64,000 bases of DNA, taken from NCBI GenBank assembly GCA_020882975.1, contig JAHRFD010000026.1, positions 30,869 through 94,868 on the forward strand, given 5' to 3'. The stretch is from Microcoleus sp. EPA2. GTDB lineage: Bacteria; Cyanobacteriota; Cyanobacteriia; Cyanobacteriales; Microcoleaceae. This document shows positions 43,669 to 53,930 of the stretch, piece by piece (within the stretch, counting starts at the first letter, position 1; each line of letters starts with the position of its first letter). The notes beneath the pieces were generated by a model, which saw only the letters and a list, made by a program, of their open reading frames with translations, was not told the DNA's origin and made no database searches. Both the position numbers and the translations under genes were made by a program.

Positions 43669-43845
43669 TTAATTATAGGGTTGATCTGGTTCCTGTCCCA
43701 ATTCTTTGCAAAACTCTAGATAATCATCGATCGAGTTTTGGAATTATTGGCGAGCTTCTTTAATAGTTTGTGCTTTGAAAGTCACTACATCATTAATGTC
43801 AAGCACTCGCCCGAACAGAATTTCCGCTTCTAAATCTACTTCAAT
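43669..43845 (-). pseudogene. Broken hicB gene (5' loss and internal stop)
   Basis: The - strand encodes IEVDLEAEILFGRVLDINDV, then TFKAQTIKEARQ, a TAA stop (43744-43746), and in the same frame FQNSIDDYLEFCKELGQEPDQPYN before the natural stop. This matches HicB antitoxins across their central and C-terminal part. No start codon or N-terminal strand remains; the restriction gene begins directly on its other side (stop at 43861). Not expected to be functional. Confidence 0.75.
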
Positions 43846-43860
43846 AAAAATTCTCTCTCC

Positions 43861-44700
43861 TTAAAACCCAAAAGCTAAAGCATCCATCATATATTTACTT
43901 CTCTCACGTCCCACTTCTAAATATATTTCCAATAATTCCTCATAAGCAGTAGGTCCACCTACAATATTCCAAAATTCATCTCCAATAACTACAGCTTCAT
44001 CAAAAGGCAAATAATTTCTTGCCTGAGACCACTTATAAACAGCTTTTGTTACACCATAGGGATTATAAGGCATCGCATAGTAAGCTTGCAATTGCGGACG
44101 CTTTACACCCCGCAGTAAATGAAACCTCAACAGACGCTGGATAACTTCTAAGCATTGACCCTTATTCGGCTTAGGAGCTTTAATTTCAAATAAGTATTCT
44201 ATTCCGTCATTAGCAAAAATACAAAGGTCAGCACGTACACTTTTTGTTGCCAAATCATCGGAGCGTCTAGCATTTAGCACTGCTGTTATCATCTGCTCAA
44301 AAGATGGTTTAGTTTGTCCTTTTTTATCCATAGATTCATAGTATTCTTTCTGACGTTGGGCTTCTTCAAAAGCTGCAATACTAACTTCCGCTCTGATATC
44401 ATATCCTCGGCGTGCATCCTGATGATGTTCAAGGGCAATTAACCGAGCGCATTCTTCAAGAGAGTTTCCTAATCTGGTACTTAAGCCTCGCTCAAATTGA
44501 TTGATGCGTATTAATTCTATTGGAATTAGCGCGGCTTGAAAAGGTTTTAATTCTCCATTAATTGAACTGCGCGATAGGTATTCTATTCCTGTAGTTGATT
44601 TGTGAATAATCCGACCTTTGTATTCATCTACAATACCCTGAATAAAACCTTCAAGATATCCTTTAATTATTGCTCGTTGTTTTGTGCTAATAGCTGCCAT
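43861..44700 (-). CDS. TdeIII-like type II restriction endonuclease
   Basis: A 279-residue protein that resembles the TdeIII family of type II restriction endonucleases. The catalytic PD-(D/E)xK pattern is D158 (RADLCIF) with E172 and K174 (YLFEIKAPKP). It lies 14 bases after the stop of the cytosine methyltransferase gene on the same strand. Together they make a type II restriction-modification system that cuts unmethylated incoming DNA. Target GGNCC is known for TdeIII; whether it is the same here cannot be told. Confidence 0.78.
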   Translation of the reverse strand: MAAISTKQRAIIKGYLEGFIQGIVDEYKGRIIHKSTTGIEYLSRSSINGELKPFQAALIPIELIRINQFERGLSTRLGNSLEECARLIALEHHQDARRGYDIRAEVSIAAFEEAQRQKEYYESMDKKGQTKPSFEQMITAVLNARRSDDLATKSVRADLCIFANDGIEYLFEIKAPKPNKGQCLEVIQRLLRFHLLRGVKRPQLQAYYAMPYNPYGVTKAVYKWSQARNYLPFDEAVVIGDEFWNIVGGPTAYEELLEIYLEVGRERSKYMMDALAFGF

Positions 44701-44714
44701 GTTTAAACTTACAA

Positions 44715-46115
44715 TTACAAAATAATTTCGAGTAATGCTTTGGCTAAATGGTAAACCACAGGAATTGACACAGCATTACCCAATTGATGTTTTGCTGTAG
44801 TTTCATTTTCAGAAATTTTGAACCATTCAGGAAATCCTTGCAATTTTGCGTAATCCTGTGAAGTTAGAGGTTGGAAGTTTTTCTTTTCATAAATTTCCCT
44901 AATAAATGTTTCCTTATATGCTGCTGGTTCTTGACATTGAATCGAGATTGTTGCCACAAAGTCTCTAGTTCCAGTTGCTGTTAAAGTGGCGATCGCATCC
45001 GCATGAGGTAAGAAAATTTTAGAAATGCCGTTAATCCCTGAAGAAATTTTAGAATTTACAAAATCATAGCCTTTTTCATCTACACTCCGCAAAATTTCCT
45101 TGTCAACTAACTTGTCAATTTCTGTTTGTTTTAACTCAGGAATTAGTGTTGCTAACACTTTAAATCCTAAAGGATTACCGTCCTTTTCTCCATAAATATT
45201 TTTTCTCCGATTTTTCATAATCGTTTGACAAATTAATTTTTCCCTGCTAGTTGTTTCTATTAAATCCCAAGAATGGATGGTAGTATGTCCATCTCTAATA
45301 TCAGTAAATAAGAAAAAGTCATTTAATTCATCTAGCTTTTGAAATCTGCCTCTGGAACCCGGTATTTTGCCATCAAATAAAACGGTTGGTGAAAATTTTT
45401 GCTTCCGAAAATTGCTACGCTGAATCCCTGGTATCACATCATAAAGCTTTATAACGCTATCGATGGGTTTAGGAAATGTAAATCCCCAGCATTTTTCTAT
45501 GTCATTCCTAATACCAACAATAAACATTCTATCTCTATCTTGCGGTAATCCAAAATCATAGGAATTTAGCACCTCATATTTGACAACATAACCAGATGAT
45601 GTGAAATTATTAATTATATATTTTAAGCTTTCTATATTTCTTGGTTCTGTCAAGCCTTTGACATTTTCAAATATAAAAGCTTTGGGACGATTAGCTTTTA
45701 CTACCCTAAATACATCTGTCCATAACTTACCTCTTGGGTCGTCCAAACCTTGCATTTTACCTGCAATAGACCAAGGTTGACAGGGAACACCACCCACTAA
45801 TACATCTATGGCAAAAGGAAATTGATTTAGATTGGTAATATCTCCTAAATATACCTCATCTGAGTTGGCATCTTTAATAAAATTATCTCGATAAACTTGA
45901 ATGGCTTTTTTATCAATTTCTGAATAGCCTAAACATTTACAGCCTAATTCTTCGAGAGGAATTCTAAAGCCACCAATTCCAGCAAATAAGTCTACGAACG
46001 TTAATTGCGATCGGATAGTTTTAAGAGAATTTGGATTGAAGAGATCGAATAATTCAAGTTGTTGAGCATACATAGTTGGATTCATTTTATTTTCGTTCTG
46101 ACTGAACTTAGACAT
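44715..46115 (-). CDS. DNA (cytosine-5-)-methyltransferase of the restriction system
   Basis: A C5 methyltransferase of about 466 residues with the same motifs as its twin at 38403-39806: FVDLFAGIGGF, VGGVPCQPWS with the catalytic Cys, ENVKGL, and KHQLGNAVSIPV. It protects the host DNA from the adjacent restriction enzyme. The similarity to the twin begins around their shared start MNPTMYAQQLE and stops at the C-terminus, so the copied unit is the gene itself. The start at 46115 (MSKFSQNENK) is chosen over an upstream frame extension to 46154, which runs into the end of chlH. Confidence 0.92.
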   Translation of the reverse strand: MSKFSQNENKMNPTMYAQQLELFDLFNPNSLKTIRSQLTFVDLFAGIGGFRIPLEELGCKCLGYSEIDKKAIQVYRDNFIKDANSDEVYLGDITNLNQFPFAIDVLVGGVPCQPWSIAGKMQGLDDPRGKLWTDVFRVVKANRPKAFIFENVKGLTEPRNIESLKYIINNFTSSGYVVKYEVLNSYDFGLPQDRDRMFIVGIRNDIEKCWGFTFPKPIDSVIKLYDVIPGIQRSNFRKQKFSPTVLFDGKIPGSRGRFQKLDELNDFFLFTDIRDGHTTIHSWDLIETTSREKLICQTIMKNRRKNIYGEKDGNPLGFKVLATLIPELKQTEIDKLVDKEILRSVDEKGYDFVNSKISSGINGISKIFLPHADAIATLTATGTRDFVATISIQCQEPAAYKETFIREIYEKKNFQPLTSQDYAKLQGFPEWFKISENETTAKHQLGNAVSIPVVYHLAKALLEIIL

Positions 46116-46158
46116 AAAATAGTCAAGAGGCAGGCCAAAAAGCCTGCCCCACACTATC

Positions 46159-49100
46159 CTATTCTACCCCCTCAATCCGGTCTTCCACCTCCTGATAAAG
46201 TTCACGCAACCTGTCCAAATTACTCTCCGAAGTCTCCCAATAACCCCGGCCATTCACCTCAAGCAAAGTGCTCACAATCTTGCGGAATGAGTGAGGATTT
46301 AAGTTGAGCAAACGCTTCTGCATCTCCTCATCTTGAATAAACGTACCGTTCACATCCTCATACACCCAATTATCCACCGCGCCCGCAGTCGCACTCCATC
46401 CAGTCGTATTCACCAAACGCTTAGAAATCTCCCGCACGCCTTCATAACCGTGCGATAACATCCCCTCGTACCACTTCGGATTCAGCAACTTAGTCCGCGA
46501 ATCTAAACGCACCGTTTCTGATAGCGTCCGCACCTGCGCGTTGGCTGTGGTGGTATCAGCAACAAAGGATGCTGGTTTCTTCCCATCTGCGCGCAAACTG
46601 CCGATCAATTTAGTTGGATCGGAGTCGAAATAGTGCGACACGTCGGTTAGCGAAATCTCCGCAGAATCTAAGTTTTGGAAGGTGACTTCAGCAGTTTTCA
46701 AGGATGACTCAAAAATCTGCCTGTCTTGTTCCATTGTGCCGGGATTGTCGGAAGAAAAGGCGAAGGATTTGCGGGTTAAGTACATTTCCTGCAACTCGGC
46801 TTCGCTTTCCCAGGTGCTGTTTTCTACAGCTAAGTTGACGTTAGATGAATAGGAACCGGAAGCATTGGAAAAGACACGGGTGGCTGCTTGGCGCAGGTTG
46901 ATTCCCATTTCTTCGGCTTGCTTCAAGGCGTGTTTGCGGACGAAGTTCATTTCTAAGGGTTCGTCGGCTTCTGCTGCCATTTTCACGGCTTTATCTAACA
47001 GGTTCATTTGGTTGATGAACAAGTCGCGGAATACGCCGGAACAGTTAATTACTACGTCGATCCGAGGGCGTCCTAACTCTTCTAAAGACAGCAATTCCAG
47101 TTTGTTGACGCGGCCCAAGGCGTCGGGTACGGGCTTGACTCCCACCATCCACATTACTTGGGCGAGGGATTCGCCGTAAGTCTTGATGTTGTCGGTTCCC
47201 CACAATACAACGGCGATGGTTTCTGGGTAATTTCCGCCGTTATCTAGGCGCTGTCTTTCTAATAGTCTGTCAACGACAACCTTAGCAGACTTAACTGCTC
47301 CTGTAGTGGGGATTGACTGCGGGTCCAAAGCGTGCATATTCTTGCCAGTTGGCAAAACATCCGGGTTGCGAATCGGATCGCCACCGGGGCCGGGGAGAAT
47401 GTATTCGCCTTCTAATGCGCGCAACAAGGCGCCCAATTCGTTGTCGGCGCAAACTTGTTCTAAGCAGAATTCCAGATACTCAAACAGCGGTTTAATCAGG
47501 TCTGAATCGACTTTTTTGTAACCCGCTGCGTGTAAGGATTCAATCCAAGGTGTTTTCTTGCCCATGTTGAAGAAATTCAACTTGGAAACTAGGGAAACTC
47601 TACCATCAGCATCGGTTTGTTCTTTGACTAAAGCGGTGACGGCATGGCGACAGGCTAAGGTGATGTTTTGCAGCAATTCAACATCTGCTAAAATGCCTTT
47701 GTCGTTGTTGCTGTAGATATCGTCAATATTGCGATCGCAACTTTGAGCAATAATCCGCGACAAACTGACTAATCCATCTTCTTCCCGGTCTAAATTGGCA
47801 ATGTTAACCAAAGTTGCGATCGCCTCTTCCGCAGTCGGTGGCTTACCAATAACGTGCAAACCACAAGGTAACAACCGCGACTCAATCTCCATCAATTTGC
47901 GGTAAACCAAACCAACTAAATTGTCCCGTTCCTCCGCAGTCATGCCCGCAGCGACACCTCTTTCTTGTTCGGGAGGTAGATCGATATCTTTGTCTAAATT
48001 CACCAAACGGCATTTTTCGACGATCGCATCTACAATCGGCACACCGCGCCCAGTATCTTTCAAAGTTTGATAAGAAGCAATCAACTCGCTGAGTTCCTGC
48101 AAACCTTTATACAACCCAGCATTTTCAGCCGGAGGAGTCAGATAGCTGATAGTTTCAGCATAACTGCGACGCTTAGCAATTGTTGCCTCGCTGGGATTAT
48201 TAGCAGCGTAATAATAGAGGTTAGGAATCTTGCCGATCAAACTATCAGGATAACAATCCACAGACATTCCCATCTGCTTACCGGGCATGAATTCCAGGGA
48301 ACCATGAGTGCCAAAGTGCAGCACCGCATCCGCACCCCAAATGCGCTCTAAATAAGTGTAGTAAGCAGCAAAACCGTGGTGGGGACTAGCAGAACGAGAG
48401 AATAACAACCGCATCGGATCGCCTTCATAGCCAAAAGTCGGTTGTACTCCGATAAACACATTGCCAAAGTGTTTGCCATAAATCAGCAAATTTTGTCCAT
48501 CGCTGTTCAAATGTCCGGGAGGTGGGCCCCAATTTTCTTGCAAGCGTTCCGAGTAAGGAGTCAATTCTTCATACTCAGCTACAGACATTCGGTAAGCAAT
48601 ATTTAATTCCGGGCTTTGGTATTGGGCTGTGGCATCATGGATGACTTCTTGCATCAGTTTCTCCGCAGAATCTGGCAATTCTGGCAAGTCATAACCGTTG
48701 CCTTTTAAGCCTTTCAATACTTCGTAAATCGAGCCAAAAACGTCTAAATAAGCTGCCGTTCCGACGTTCCCTTTGTCAGGAGGGAAACTGAAAACTGTAA
48801 TGGCAACTTTCTTGTCTAATTTGGGTTTGCGGCGCAGGACTGCCCATTTCATGGCGCGCTGGGAAATCGCCTCAATTCTATCTTGAAGGGCGATCGCCTT
48901 TCCAGTAGCACCATCGCGTCCCGACACAATAATCGGTTCGATCGCACCATCCAACTCAGGAATCGCCACTTGCAGGGCAACTTGAATCGGGTGCAAACCT
49001 AAATCGCTATTTTCCCATTCTTCAGTTGTTTGGAAAACCAGCGGCAAAGCCACCATGTAAGGGCGATTTAATTTCTTCAAAGATTCGATCGCCTTCGGGT

Positions 49101-50172
49101 GATCTTGTTTCGCCGGCCCACCCACCAAAGCAAAACCAGTCAAAGAAACCACCGCATCAACAATCGGCAGAGGTGCAACACCTTTAGCCCCAACTTCCAA
49201 GAAGAAAGTTTCGACTGGTTTCGAGAAGTCCAAACCACCGGCAAAAATCGGGATAACTCTCGCGCCCATGGCCTCCAATTCCTGCACCATGGCTACATAG
49301 TGCGCGTCATCTCCTGTCACTAAGTGAGTGCGTTGCAACACTAAACCAATGCAAGGTGCGAGGGGATCTTTGAGATCCGCAGAAATATCTGTGCGGGCAT
49401 TAAACCAGTTCAGATATGCTTTAACATCCTCAAACATCGACGGTGCCAAAGGATGCCAAATCCCCATGTCTAGGTAAACAACAGGTTCTTGGTATTGTAG
49501 GGGCAATCCCCCCGTGGTTGCCCCCTGGCCTTTGAACACATATTTCTGTGACAGCATCAGCAAAAAGTTTTCCAAGTTTTCTTGGGAACCTCCCAGCCAA
49601 TACTGGAAACTCAGCATGAAGTTGCGGGCATCTTGAGCTTTGTCAATAGGCAAATATTTCAGGACTTTCGGCAAGGTTTGCAGCAGCTTCAGCATTCCGT
49701 CTTGGAAGGAACTACCGGATTTTTCCTTCCGTTTTTTCATGAATTCGCCGATCGCACTTTTGCTTTGTCCCAACTGTGCCATCGAGAAACTGCCCATTTT
49801 ATTGAGCCGCATCACCCCAGGCATCGACGGGAAAACCACGGCGACATCCAAGTTGTCGCGCACCGGTTCCACCGCCGCTACCACTTTTTCGGCTAAATCT
49901 TCGATAAAAATTAGAGAAGCTATAAATACGTTGGCATCAGCGACATCCCGTTTGAAAGCTTCGTAGTTTTCCGGGCTGCGAAGTTCTTCGATCAGGTAGC
50001 CGCTGATTTCGATCGCCAGATTCGGATTTTTGTTGTTGATCGATCGAACCGCTGCCGACAGGGCGCTTTGATACTGCGGTTCCAGTACGACATAGACCAC
50101 CTTGAGGAGCGATCGCCCCTGCAAGTTTTCCGGCACAACGTGGCGAATGGTGGGCTTGACGTGAGTGAACAT
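46159..50172 (-). CDS. chlH: Magnesium chelatase subunit H
   Basis: This 1337-residue protein is ChlH, the porphyrin-binding subunit that with ChlI and ChlD inserts Mg into protoporphyrin IX, the first committed step of chlorophyll synthesis. It starts [20 protein letters not shown] and contains [16 protein letters not shown], the CobN-like core ([36 protein letters not shown]) and a Mg-chelatase/CobN C-terminus. A stretch of about twelve residues ([12 protein letters not shown], about 219-230) is encoded by a palindromic repeat inserted in frame in a variable linker. It is monocistronic with a 520-base AT-rich upstream region, no clear regulator. Confidence 0.97.
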   Translation of the reverse strand: MFTHVKPTIRHVVPENLQGRSLLKVVYVVLEPQYQSALSAAVRSINNKNPNLAIEISGYLIEELRSPENYEAFKRDVADANVFIASLIFIEDLAEKVVAAVEPVRDNLDVAVVFPSMPGVMRLNKMGSFSMAQLGQSKSAIGEFMKKRKEKSGSSFQDGMLKLLQTLPKVLKYLPIDKAQDARNFMLSFQYWLGGSQENLENFLLMLSQKYVFKGQGATTGGLPLQYQEPVVYLDMGIWHPLAPSMFEDVKAYLNWFNARTDISADLKDPLAPCIGLVLQRTHLVTGDDAHYVAMVQELEAMGARVIPIFAGGLDFSKPVETFFLEVGAKGVAPLPIVDAVVSLTGFALVGGPAKQDHPKAIESLKKLNRPYMVALPLVFQTTEEWENSDLGLHPIQVALQVAIPELDGAIEPIIVSGRDGATGKAIALQDRIEAISQRAMKWAVLRRKPKLDKKVAITVFSFPPDKGNVGTAAYLDVFGSIYEVLKGLKGNGYDLPELPDSAEKLMQEVIHDATAQYQSPELNIAYRMSVAEYEELTPYSERLQENWGPPPGHLNSDGQNLLIYGKHFGNVFIGVQPTFGYEGDPMRLLFSRSASPHHGFAAYYTYLERIWGADAVLHFGTHGSLEFMPGKQMGMSVDCYPDSLIGKIPNLYYYAANNPSEATIAKRRSYAETISYLTPPAENAGLYKGLQELSELIASYQTLKDTGRGVPIVDAIVEKCRLVNLDKDIDLPPEQERGVAAGMTAEERDNLVGLVYRKLMEIESRLLPCGLHVIGKPPTAEEAIATLVNIANLDREEDGLVSLSRIIAQSCDRNIDDIYSNNDKGILADVELLQNITLACRHAVTALVKEQTDADGRVSLVSKLNFFNMGKKTPWIESLHAAGYKKVDSDLIKPLFEYLEFCLEQVCADNELGALLRALEGEYILPGPGGDPIRNPDVLPTGKNMHALDPQSIPTTGAVKSAKVVVDRLLERQRLDNGGNYPETIAVVLWGTDNIKTYGESLAQVMWMVGVKPVPDALGRVNKLELLSLEELGRPRIDVVINCSGVFRDLFINQMNLLDKAVKMAAEADEPLEMNFVRKHALKQAEEMGINLRQAATRVFSNASGSYSSNVNLAVENSTWESEAELQEMYLTRKSFAFSSDNPGTMEQDRQIFESSLKTAEVTFQNLDSAEISLTDVSHYFDSDPTKLIGSLRADGKKPASFVADTTTANAQVRTLSETVRLDSRTKLLNPKWYEGMLSHGYEGVREISKRLVNTTGWSATAGAVDNWVYEDVNGTFIQDEEMQKRLLNLNPHSFRKIVSTLLEVNGRGYWETSESNLDRLRELYQEVEDRIEGVE
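49495..49530. repeat. Palindrome module inside chlH
   Basis: TTGTAGGGGCAATCCCCCCGTGG and the following TTGCCCC (GGGGCAA/TTGCCCC stem) lie within the chlH reading frame. Nearly the same string is intergenic at 56926-56955, and a close variant is inside both MITE copies (8771-8800 and, reversed, 19790-19820). The frame is kept and the insert encodes part of a linker. Confidence 0.75.
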
Positions 50173-50692
50173 CCGGTTAGGCTCCTTTAAGATGCTGTTT
50201 TTCAGAATCGGGAATTTTTCTATCCCATAAGCATTTTTACCAGAAAATGCTTGCCATTAGGTGATTTGAGCCTGCACATGACACAATTCGACAAATTTAG
50301 GCCAATTTTTAGTTACATTTTTTTACAAATTCCTTGAGCAAACACTCCAAATTTTGTTTACATAAATTTACTTGACATATTTACGCTTATGTGTTTTATA
50401 TGTTCAATCGCGAAATAATCCCAACTCTACCCAGCTAGCAGTAAAAAATTTACAAATTTGGTAGCAAAAATAAAACTTGCGATAGAGCAATTAGCAGAGG
50501 TAAAAATATATAGATTATGAATTTCTCATGAATATTTAGGAACAATTATTTGTTACAAAAATTGATAATTTACCAGGAACTTAAAACCTGTTAATAGCCT
50601 CTTGATTATGTAAATTCCTGAGCAGCGATCTAGTTGATGAAAATCTAATTAGTATTCACGAACAAACTCATCAAAACCTTGGTAAAAACAAT

Positions 50693-51682
50693 ATGGCTAA
50701 CTACGCAATTTTTGACGAAAAATACTACCTTGCCTCCTATCCTTGGCTGAAACCAGCCATTGATGCAGGAATCATCAAATCTGGCAGAGAACACTTTGAA
50801 AAATTCGGTCAAGCCGCCGGCCTCACCAAAATATCGCGGTATTTTGACGAAGCTACTTACCTAGCTGGGAATCCAGACCTCCAACCCTTCGTCCGCACCA
50901 TCAACCCAAACGCACCTTTTGCCACAGGCTTAGATCACTTTATCCAGTTTGGTTACGATGAAGGACAGCGACGCACCCAAGTATCGCCGGACTACAACGA
51001 AGATTTTTATTTAGCAAATAATTCAGAATTGCGATCGTTTGTAGGTCCTAATGGACCGTTCAAATCAGGATACCAGCATTTCATTCAATTCGGGGCTAAA
51101 GAAGGTCGTTTTGGAACTTCATTTTTTGAATCAGAATACTTAAAGAAAAACCCCGACCTAGTGCCGTTTGTCAACTCTGGAACCTTAAAAACAGGTCGCG
51201 AACACTACGTCAATTTTGGGAAAAATGAGCCAAGCCGCTCTGCTACTTTTGTTGGGAGTCGCACCAACGACATCATCACAGGTATTGGTGTGGGGAATAC
51301 CGAACTGATTGGAGTGGAAGTAGGTATCAATCCCCAAGGCAATCGGCAGTATGAAAGCTTTGGAACCAATGAGTTCGATGTCTTGATTGGCAGCCCAGGA
51401 GTTGATACCTTTGTACTCGGAGTTCCTGCTACAAGTGGCAATGTCACCCCGACCCCACTCTATTTGGGTAACGGTCAAGCTACTATTCGGAACTTCAACG
51501 TAGATAACGATTTTATCCAACTGCAAGGAAATTCTTTAAGCGATGGCTACGGCTTAACTCCCGTTGGCAACAACTTGTCAATCCAGCGTTTTGGAGATGT
51601 ACTCGGCGTGATTGAAGGAGGAGCAAATTTAAATTTAACCTTCCTAGAATCTAACGGTAACGGTACTTTCTTGATTGGATAG
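50693..51682 (+). CDS. Tandem-repeat protein, secreted type, copy 1
   Basis: A 329-residue protein with four repeats of about 45 residues of the form YYLxxNPDLxPFVxxGxxKSGxxHFxxFGxxEGR (about 11-175), followed by a beta-rich C-terminal part with RTNDIITGIGVGNTELIGVEVG and NEFDVLIGSPGVDTFVLG, which looks like the calcium/beta-roll end of RTX-type proteins. It has no signal peptide, so it may use type I secretion. A paralogue follows 100 bases downstream. The role is unknown; surface or matrix protein is plausible. Confidence 0.65.
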   Translation: MANYAIFDEKYYLASYPWLKPAIDAGIIKSGREHFEKFGQAAGLTKISRYFDEATYLAGNPDLQPFVRTINPNAPFATGLDHFIQFGYDEGQRRTQVSPDYNEDFYLANNSELRSFVGPNGPFKSGYQHFIQFGAKEGRFGTSFFESEYLKKNPDLVPFVNSGTLKTGREHYVNFGKNEPSRSATFVGSRTNDIITGIGVGNTELIGVEVGINPQGNRQYESFGTNEFDVLIGSPGVDTFVLGVPATSGNVTPTPLYLGNGQATIRNFNVDNDFIQLQGNSLSDGYGLTPVGNNLSIQRFGDVLGVIEGGANLNLTFLESNGNGTFLIG

Positions 51683-51782
51683 TCATCAGTAATTAGTCAT
51701 TACTCATAGGTCATCAGTATTAATTAATCCTGATGACTTATGACTTTTTTAGTTAGCACTTTACTTGCTTAAATAAGAAACT

Positions 51783-52832
51783 ATGAATTACGATATCTTT
51801 GACGAAAAATACTACCTTGCCTCCTATCCTTGGCTGAAACCAGCCATTGATGCAGGAATCATCAAATCTGGCAGAGAACACTTTGAAAAATTTGGTCAAG
51901 CCGCCGGCCTCACCAAAATATCGCGGTATTTTGACGAAGCTACCTATTTAGCTCAAAATCAAGACCTTGCACCCTTTATTCGCACTGCCACCAACCCAAA
52001 TCGACAGTTTGTTTCAGGCTTAGACCACTTCATCCAGTTTGGTTACGAAGAAGGCCGCACGCGAGTATCGCCTGACTATGACGAAGTTTTTTACTTAAAG
52101 CGCCACCCCGATATAACTCCCTTCGTCGAAAGTGGAACTTTTAAATCTGGTTTTCAGCACTTTATCAAATTCGGAAACACAGAAGGTAGGTATGGCACAA
52201 GTTTCTTTGAACCCCGTTACTTGTCAGACAACCCAGATGTTGCGGCAGTTGTGGCGACTGGAACTTTGAAAACGGGTCGAGAACATTATCTAAAATTTGG
52301 GCAATTTGAGTCAAATCGATTCGGATTTTTTACGGGAACTAACGGTAATGATATTGTCACGGGATTTACAGCCGGCAAAAATCAAATTACAGGGCTGCAA
52401 GTAGCTTTCGCCGGCCCTAATCCACCCTTTGGTATTAATAAGAATAAATATGATACTTTGAAATTGGATGACATCTTGAGAGAGCCTTTTACGACGACTA
52501 ATGAATTCGATACATTAATTGGCACTGCTGGTACTGATTACTTCGTCCTCGGAGATGGTGTTCCCAATGGCCGACGTAATTTTCTCAGCCGGATTAGTTT
52601 CTATGCAGGGAATGGTGAGGCCAGGATTGTCAACTTTGAAAAAGGAAAAGATTTTCTCCAACTTGCGGAAAGCTTCGATCAACTTACCATCAGTCCATCA
52701 GGGGGAGACTTATTAATTCAAACATCGGGAGATACAATAGCCCGCATTCAGGGTGGAGCAAATCTAAATCTGCAACAGATTCCGATGACAAATCCGTTTA
52801 GTCCTCCTGTAGGTCTCACTTTCCTAGGGTAG
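51783..52832 (+). CDS. Tandem-repeat protein, secreted type, copy 2
   Basis: A 349-residue paralogue of the preceding protein with the same four repeats and a beta-rich C-terminus (TGTNGNDIVTGFTAGKNQITGLQV, NEFDTLIGTAGTDYFVLG). Over bases 51798-51943 it is identical to 50711-50856 except for one base, while the rest is only moderately similar. A short AT-rich stretch with TAGTCAT repeats separates the genes. Confidence 0.65.
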   Translation: MNYDIFDEKYYLASYPWLKPAIDAGIIKSGREHFEKFGQAAGLTKISRYFDEATYLAQNQDLAPFIRTATNPNRQFVSGLDHFIQFGYEEGRTRVSPDYDEVFYLKRHPDITPFVESGTFKSGFQHFIKFGNTEGRYGTSFFEPRYLSDNPDVAAVVATGTLKTGREHYLKFGQFESNRFGFFTGTNGNDIVTGFTAGKNQITGLQVAFAGPNPPFGINKNKYDTLKLDDILREPFTTTNEFDTLIGTAGTDYFVLGDGVPNGRRNFLSRISFYAGNGEARIVNFEKGKDFLQLAESFDQLTISPSGGDLLIQTSGDTIARIQGGANLNLQQIPMTNPFSPPVGLTFLG

Positions 52833-52858
52833 AGAATAGAGAGTTTAAGTAATATTAA

Positions 52859-52953
52859 ATATCAAATCCGTTGACAACGAAATTATTATTTCTTTCTTCT
52901 CTTTCTCTGTGTCCTCTGTGGTTTAATCATTCCGATACAACCGGAATAAATAT
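52859..52953. repeat. ATATCAAATCCG...CCGGAATAAATATA element, copy 2
   Basis: The reverse-oriented homologue of 31798-31902, about 95 bp, with the CTCTGTGTCCTCTGTGG block inside. It lies directly after the second tandem-repeat gene and before the ABC ATPase gene end. Confidence 0.55.
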
Positions 52954-53014
52954 AAGTGTCCCTAAAACGAAGCATCAGCAACAACTAAACAATCTTCTAC
53001 CGTTGATTTAAAAT

Positions 53015-53782
53015 TCACCATTCTTGTTGTGCTTCCGTTTCTGCTTTGATTAAATTTTGCCGCATTTCCCCCCAATTCATCTTAGTAGAAATAGAATTTT
53101 CCAGGAGTTGACCACGCTGTAAATATAAAACTCTGGTTGCAAATTCCCTGGCTAATTCTAATTGGTGATTTACCATTAAAATAGTCATTTTGCTGTTCGT
53201 TAACTCGGTGAGTACCTGCATCAGGTGGTGGGATTTGCCGGCATCTAGGGCGGATGTGGGCTCGTCTAAGAGCAAGATTTTGGGTTGGAGGACGATCGCC
53301 CGTGCGATCGCCACCAGTTGTTTTTGGCCTACTGAGAGTTGCAATTCAGTGCGTGTCAGCCATTCTTCGGGTATGTGCAATTGTGCGATCGCCCCACTAA
53401 TTCTCTCTGCAATGTTTGATGGATTCACGCCCCGCAGCTTCAACGGATAAGCCAATGCTTCTCGCACAGACATTCCCAACAGCTTCGATTCCTGAATAAC
53501 CAGGGTGATTTGTCGGCGAAGTTCGATCGCCCCTATTTGCCGATATTCCTGATTTTCCAGATAAATCGCGCCACTGGTAGGGCTGCTGAGTCGGTTTAGC
53601 AGCCGCAACAGGGTAGTTTTCCCCGCACCGGAAGGCCCCACAATCGCCACGCGATCGCCCTTGTGTACCTGAAACGAGATATTGTCCAATAAGTAGCTAG
53701 AGGCGATCGGTGTTTTAAAACTTACATTATCAACTCGCAATTGAGGAGTGGTTTCTGGATGATTTTCAGAATAATTAGGCAT
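53015..53782 (-). CDS. ABC transporter ATP-binding protein (FetA-like)
   Basis: A 255-residue ABC ATPase: Walker A GPSGAGKT (49-56), the signature LSVGQKQ in place of LSGGQ, Walker B ILLLDEPTSALD and a switch His in VNHQLELA. Its closest text is YbbL/FetA, an ATPase of an exporter for iron or related cargo, but no FetB-type permease lies next to it. Convergence with the tandem-repeat genes and a 148-base gap to glyQ leave it alone on its strand. The hydrophilic N-terminal extension of about 15 residues is normal. Confidence 0.82.
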   Translation of the reverse strand: MPNYSENHPETTPQLRVDNVSFKTPIASSYLLDNISFQVHKGDRVAIVGPSGAGKTTLLRLLNRLSSPTSGAIYLENQEYRQIGAIELRRQITLVIQESKLLGMSVREALAYPLKLRGVNPSNIAERISGAIAQLHIPEEWLTRTELQLSVGQKQLVAIARAIVLQPKILLLDEPTSALDAGKSHHLMQVLTELTNSKMTILMVNHQLELAREFATRVLYLQRGQLLENSISTKMNWGEMRQNLIKAETEAQQEW

Positions 53783-53819
53783 TGAATTAATTTAAAATAG
53801 GAATAATTATTTTTATTGA

Positions 53820-53925
53820 ACCGCGAAGACGCGAAGGACACGAAGGAAGAAGAGGGAAGAAGATAGGAAGAATTAGATAGTCTTCTACGTATCCGTCGTG
53901 TCCGCATTCGTGTCGTGTCCTTTTT
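53820..53925. repeat. GAAGGACACGAAGG / CCTTTTTCCTTC repeat
   Basis: The gap between the ABC ATPase and glyQ holds a purine-rich arm (GCGAAGGACACGAAGGAAG, 53836-53854) and a facing TCGTGTCC/CCTTTTTCC arm (53896-53930), a variant of the CACAGAG family. Nothing else is visible. Confidence 0.45.
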
Positions 53926-53930
53926 CCTTC

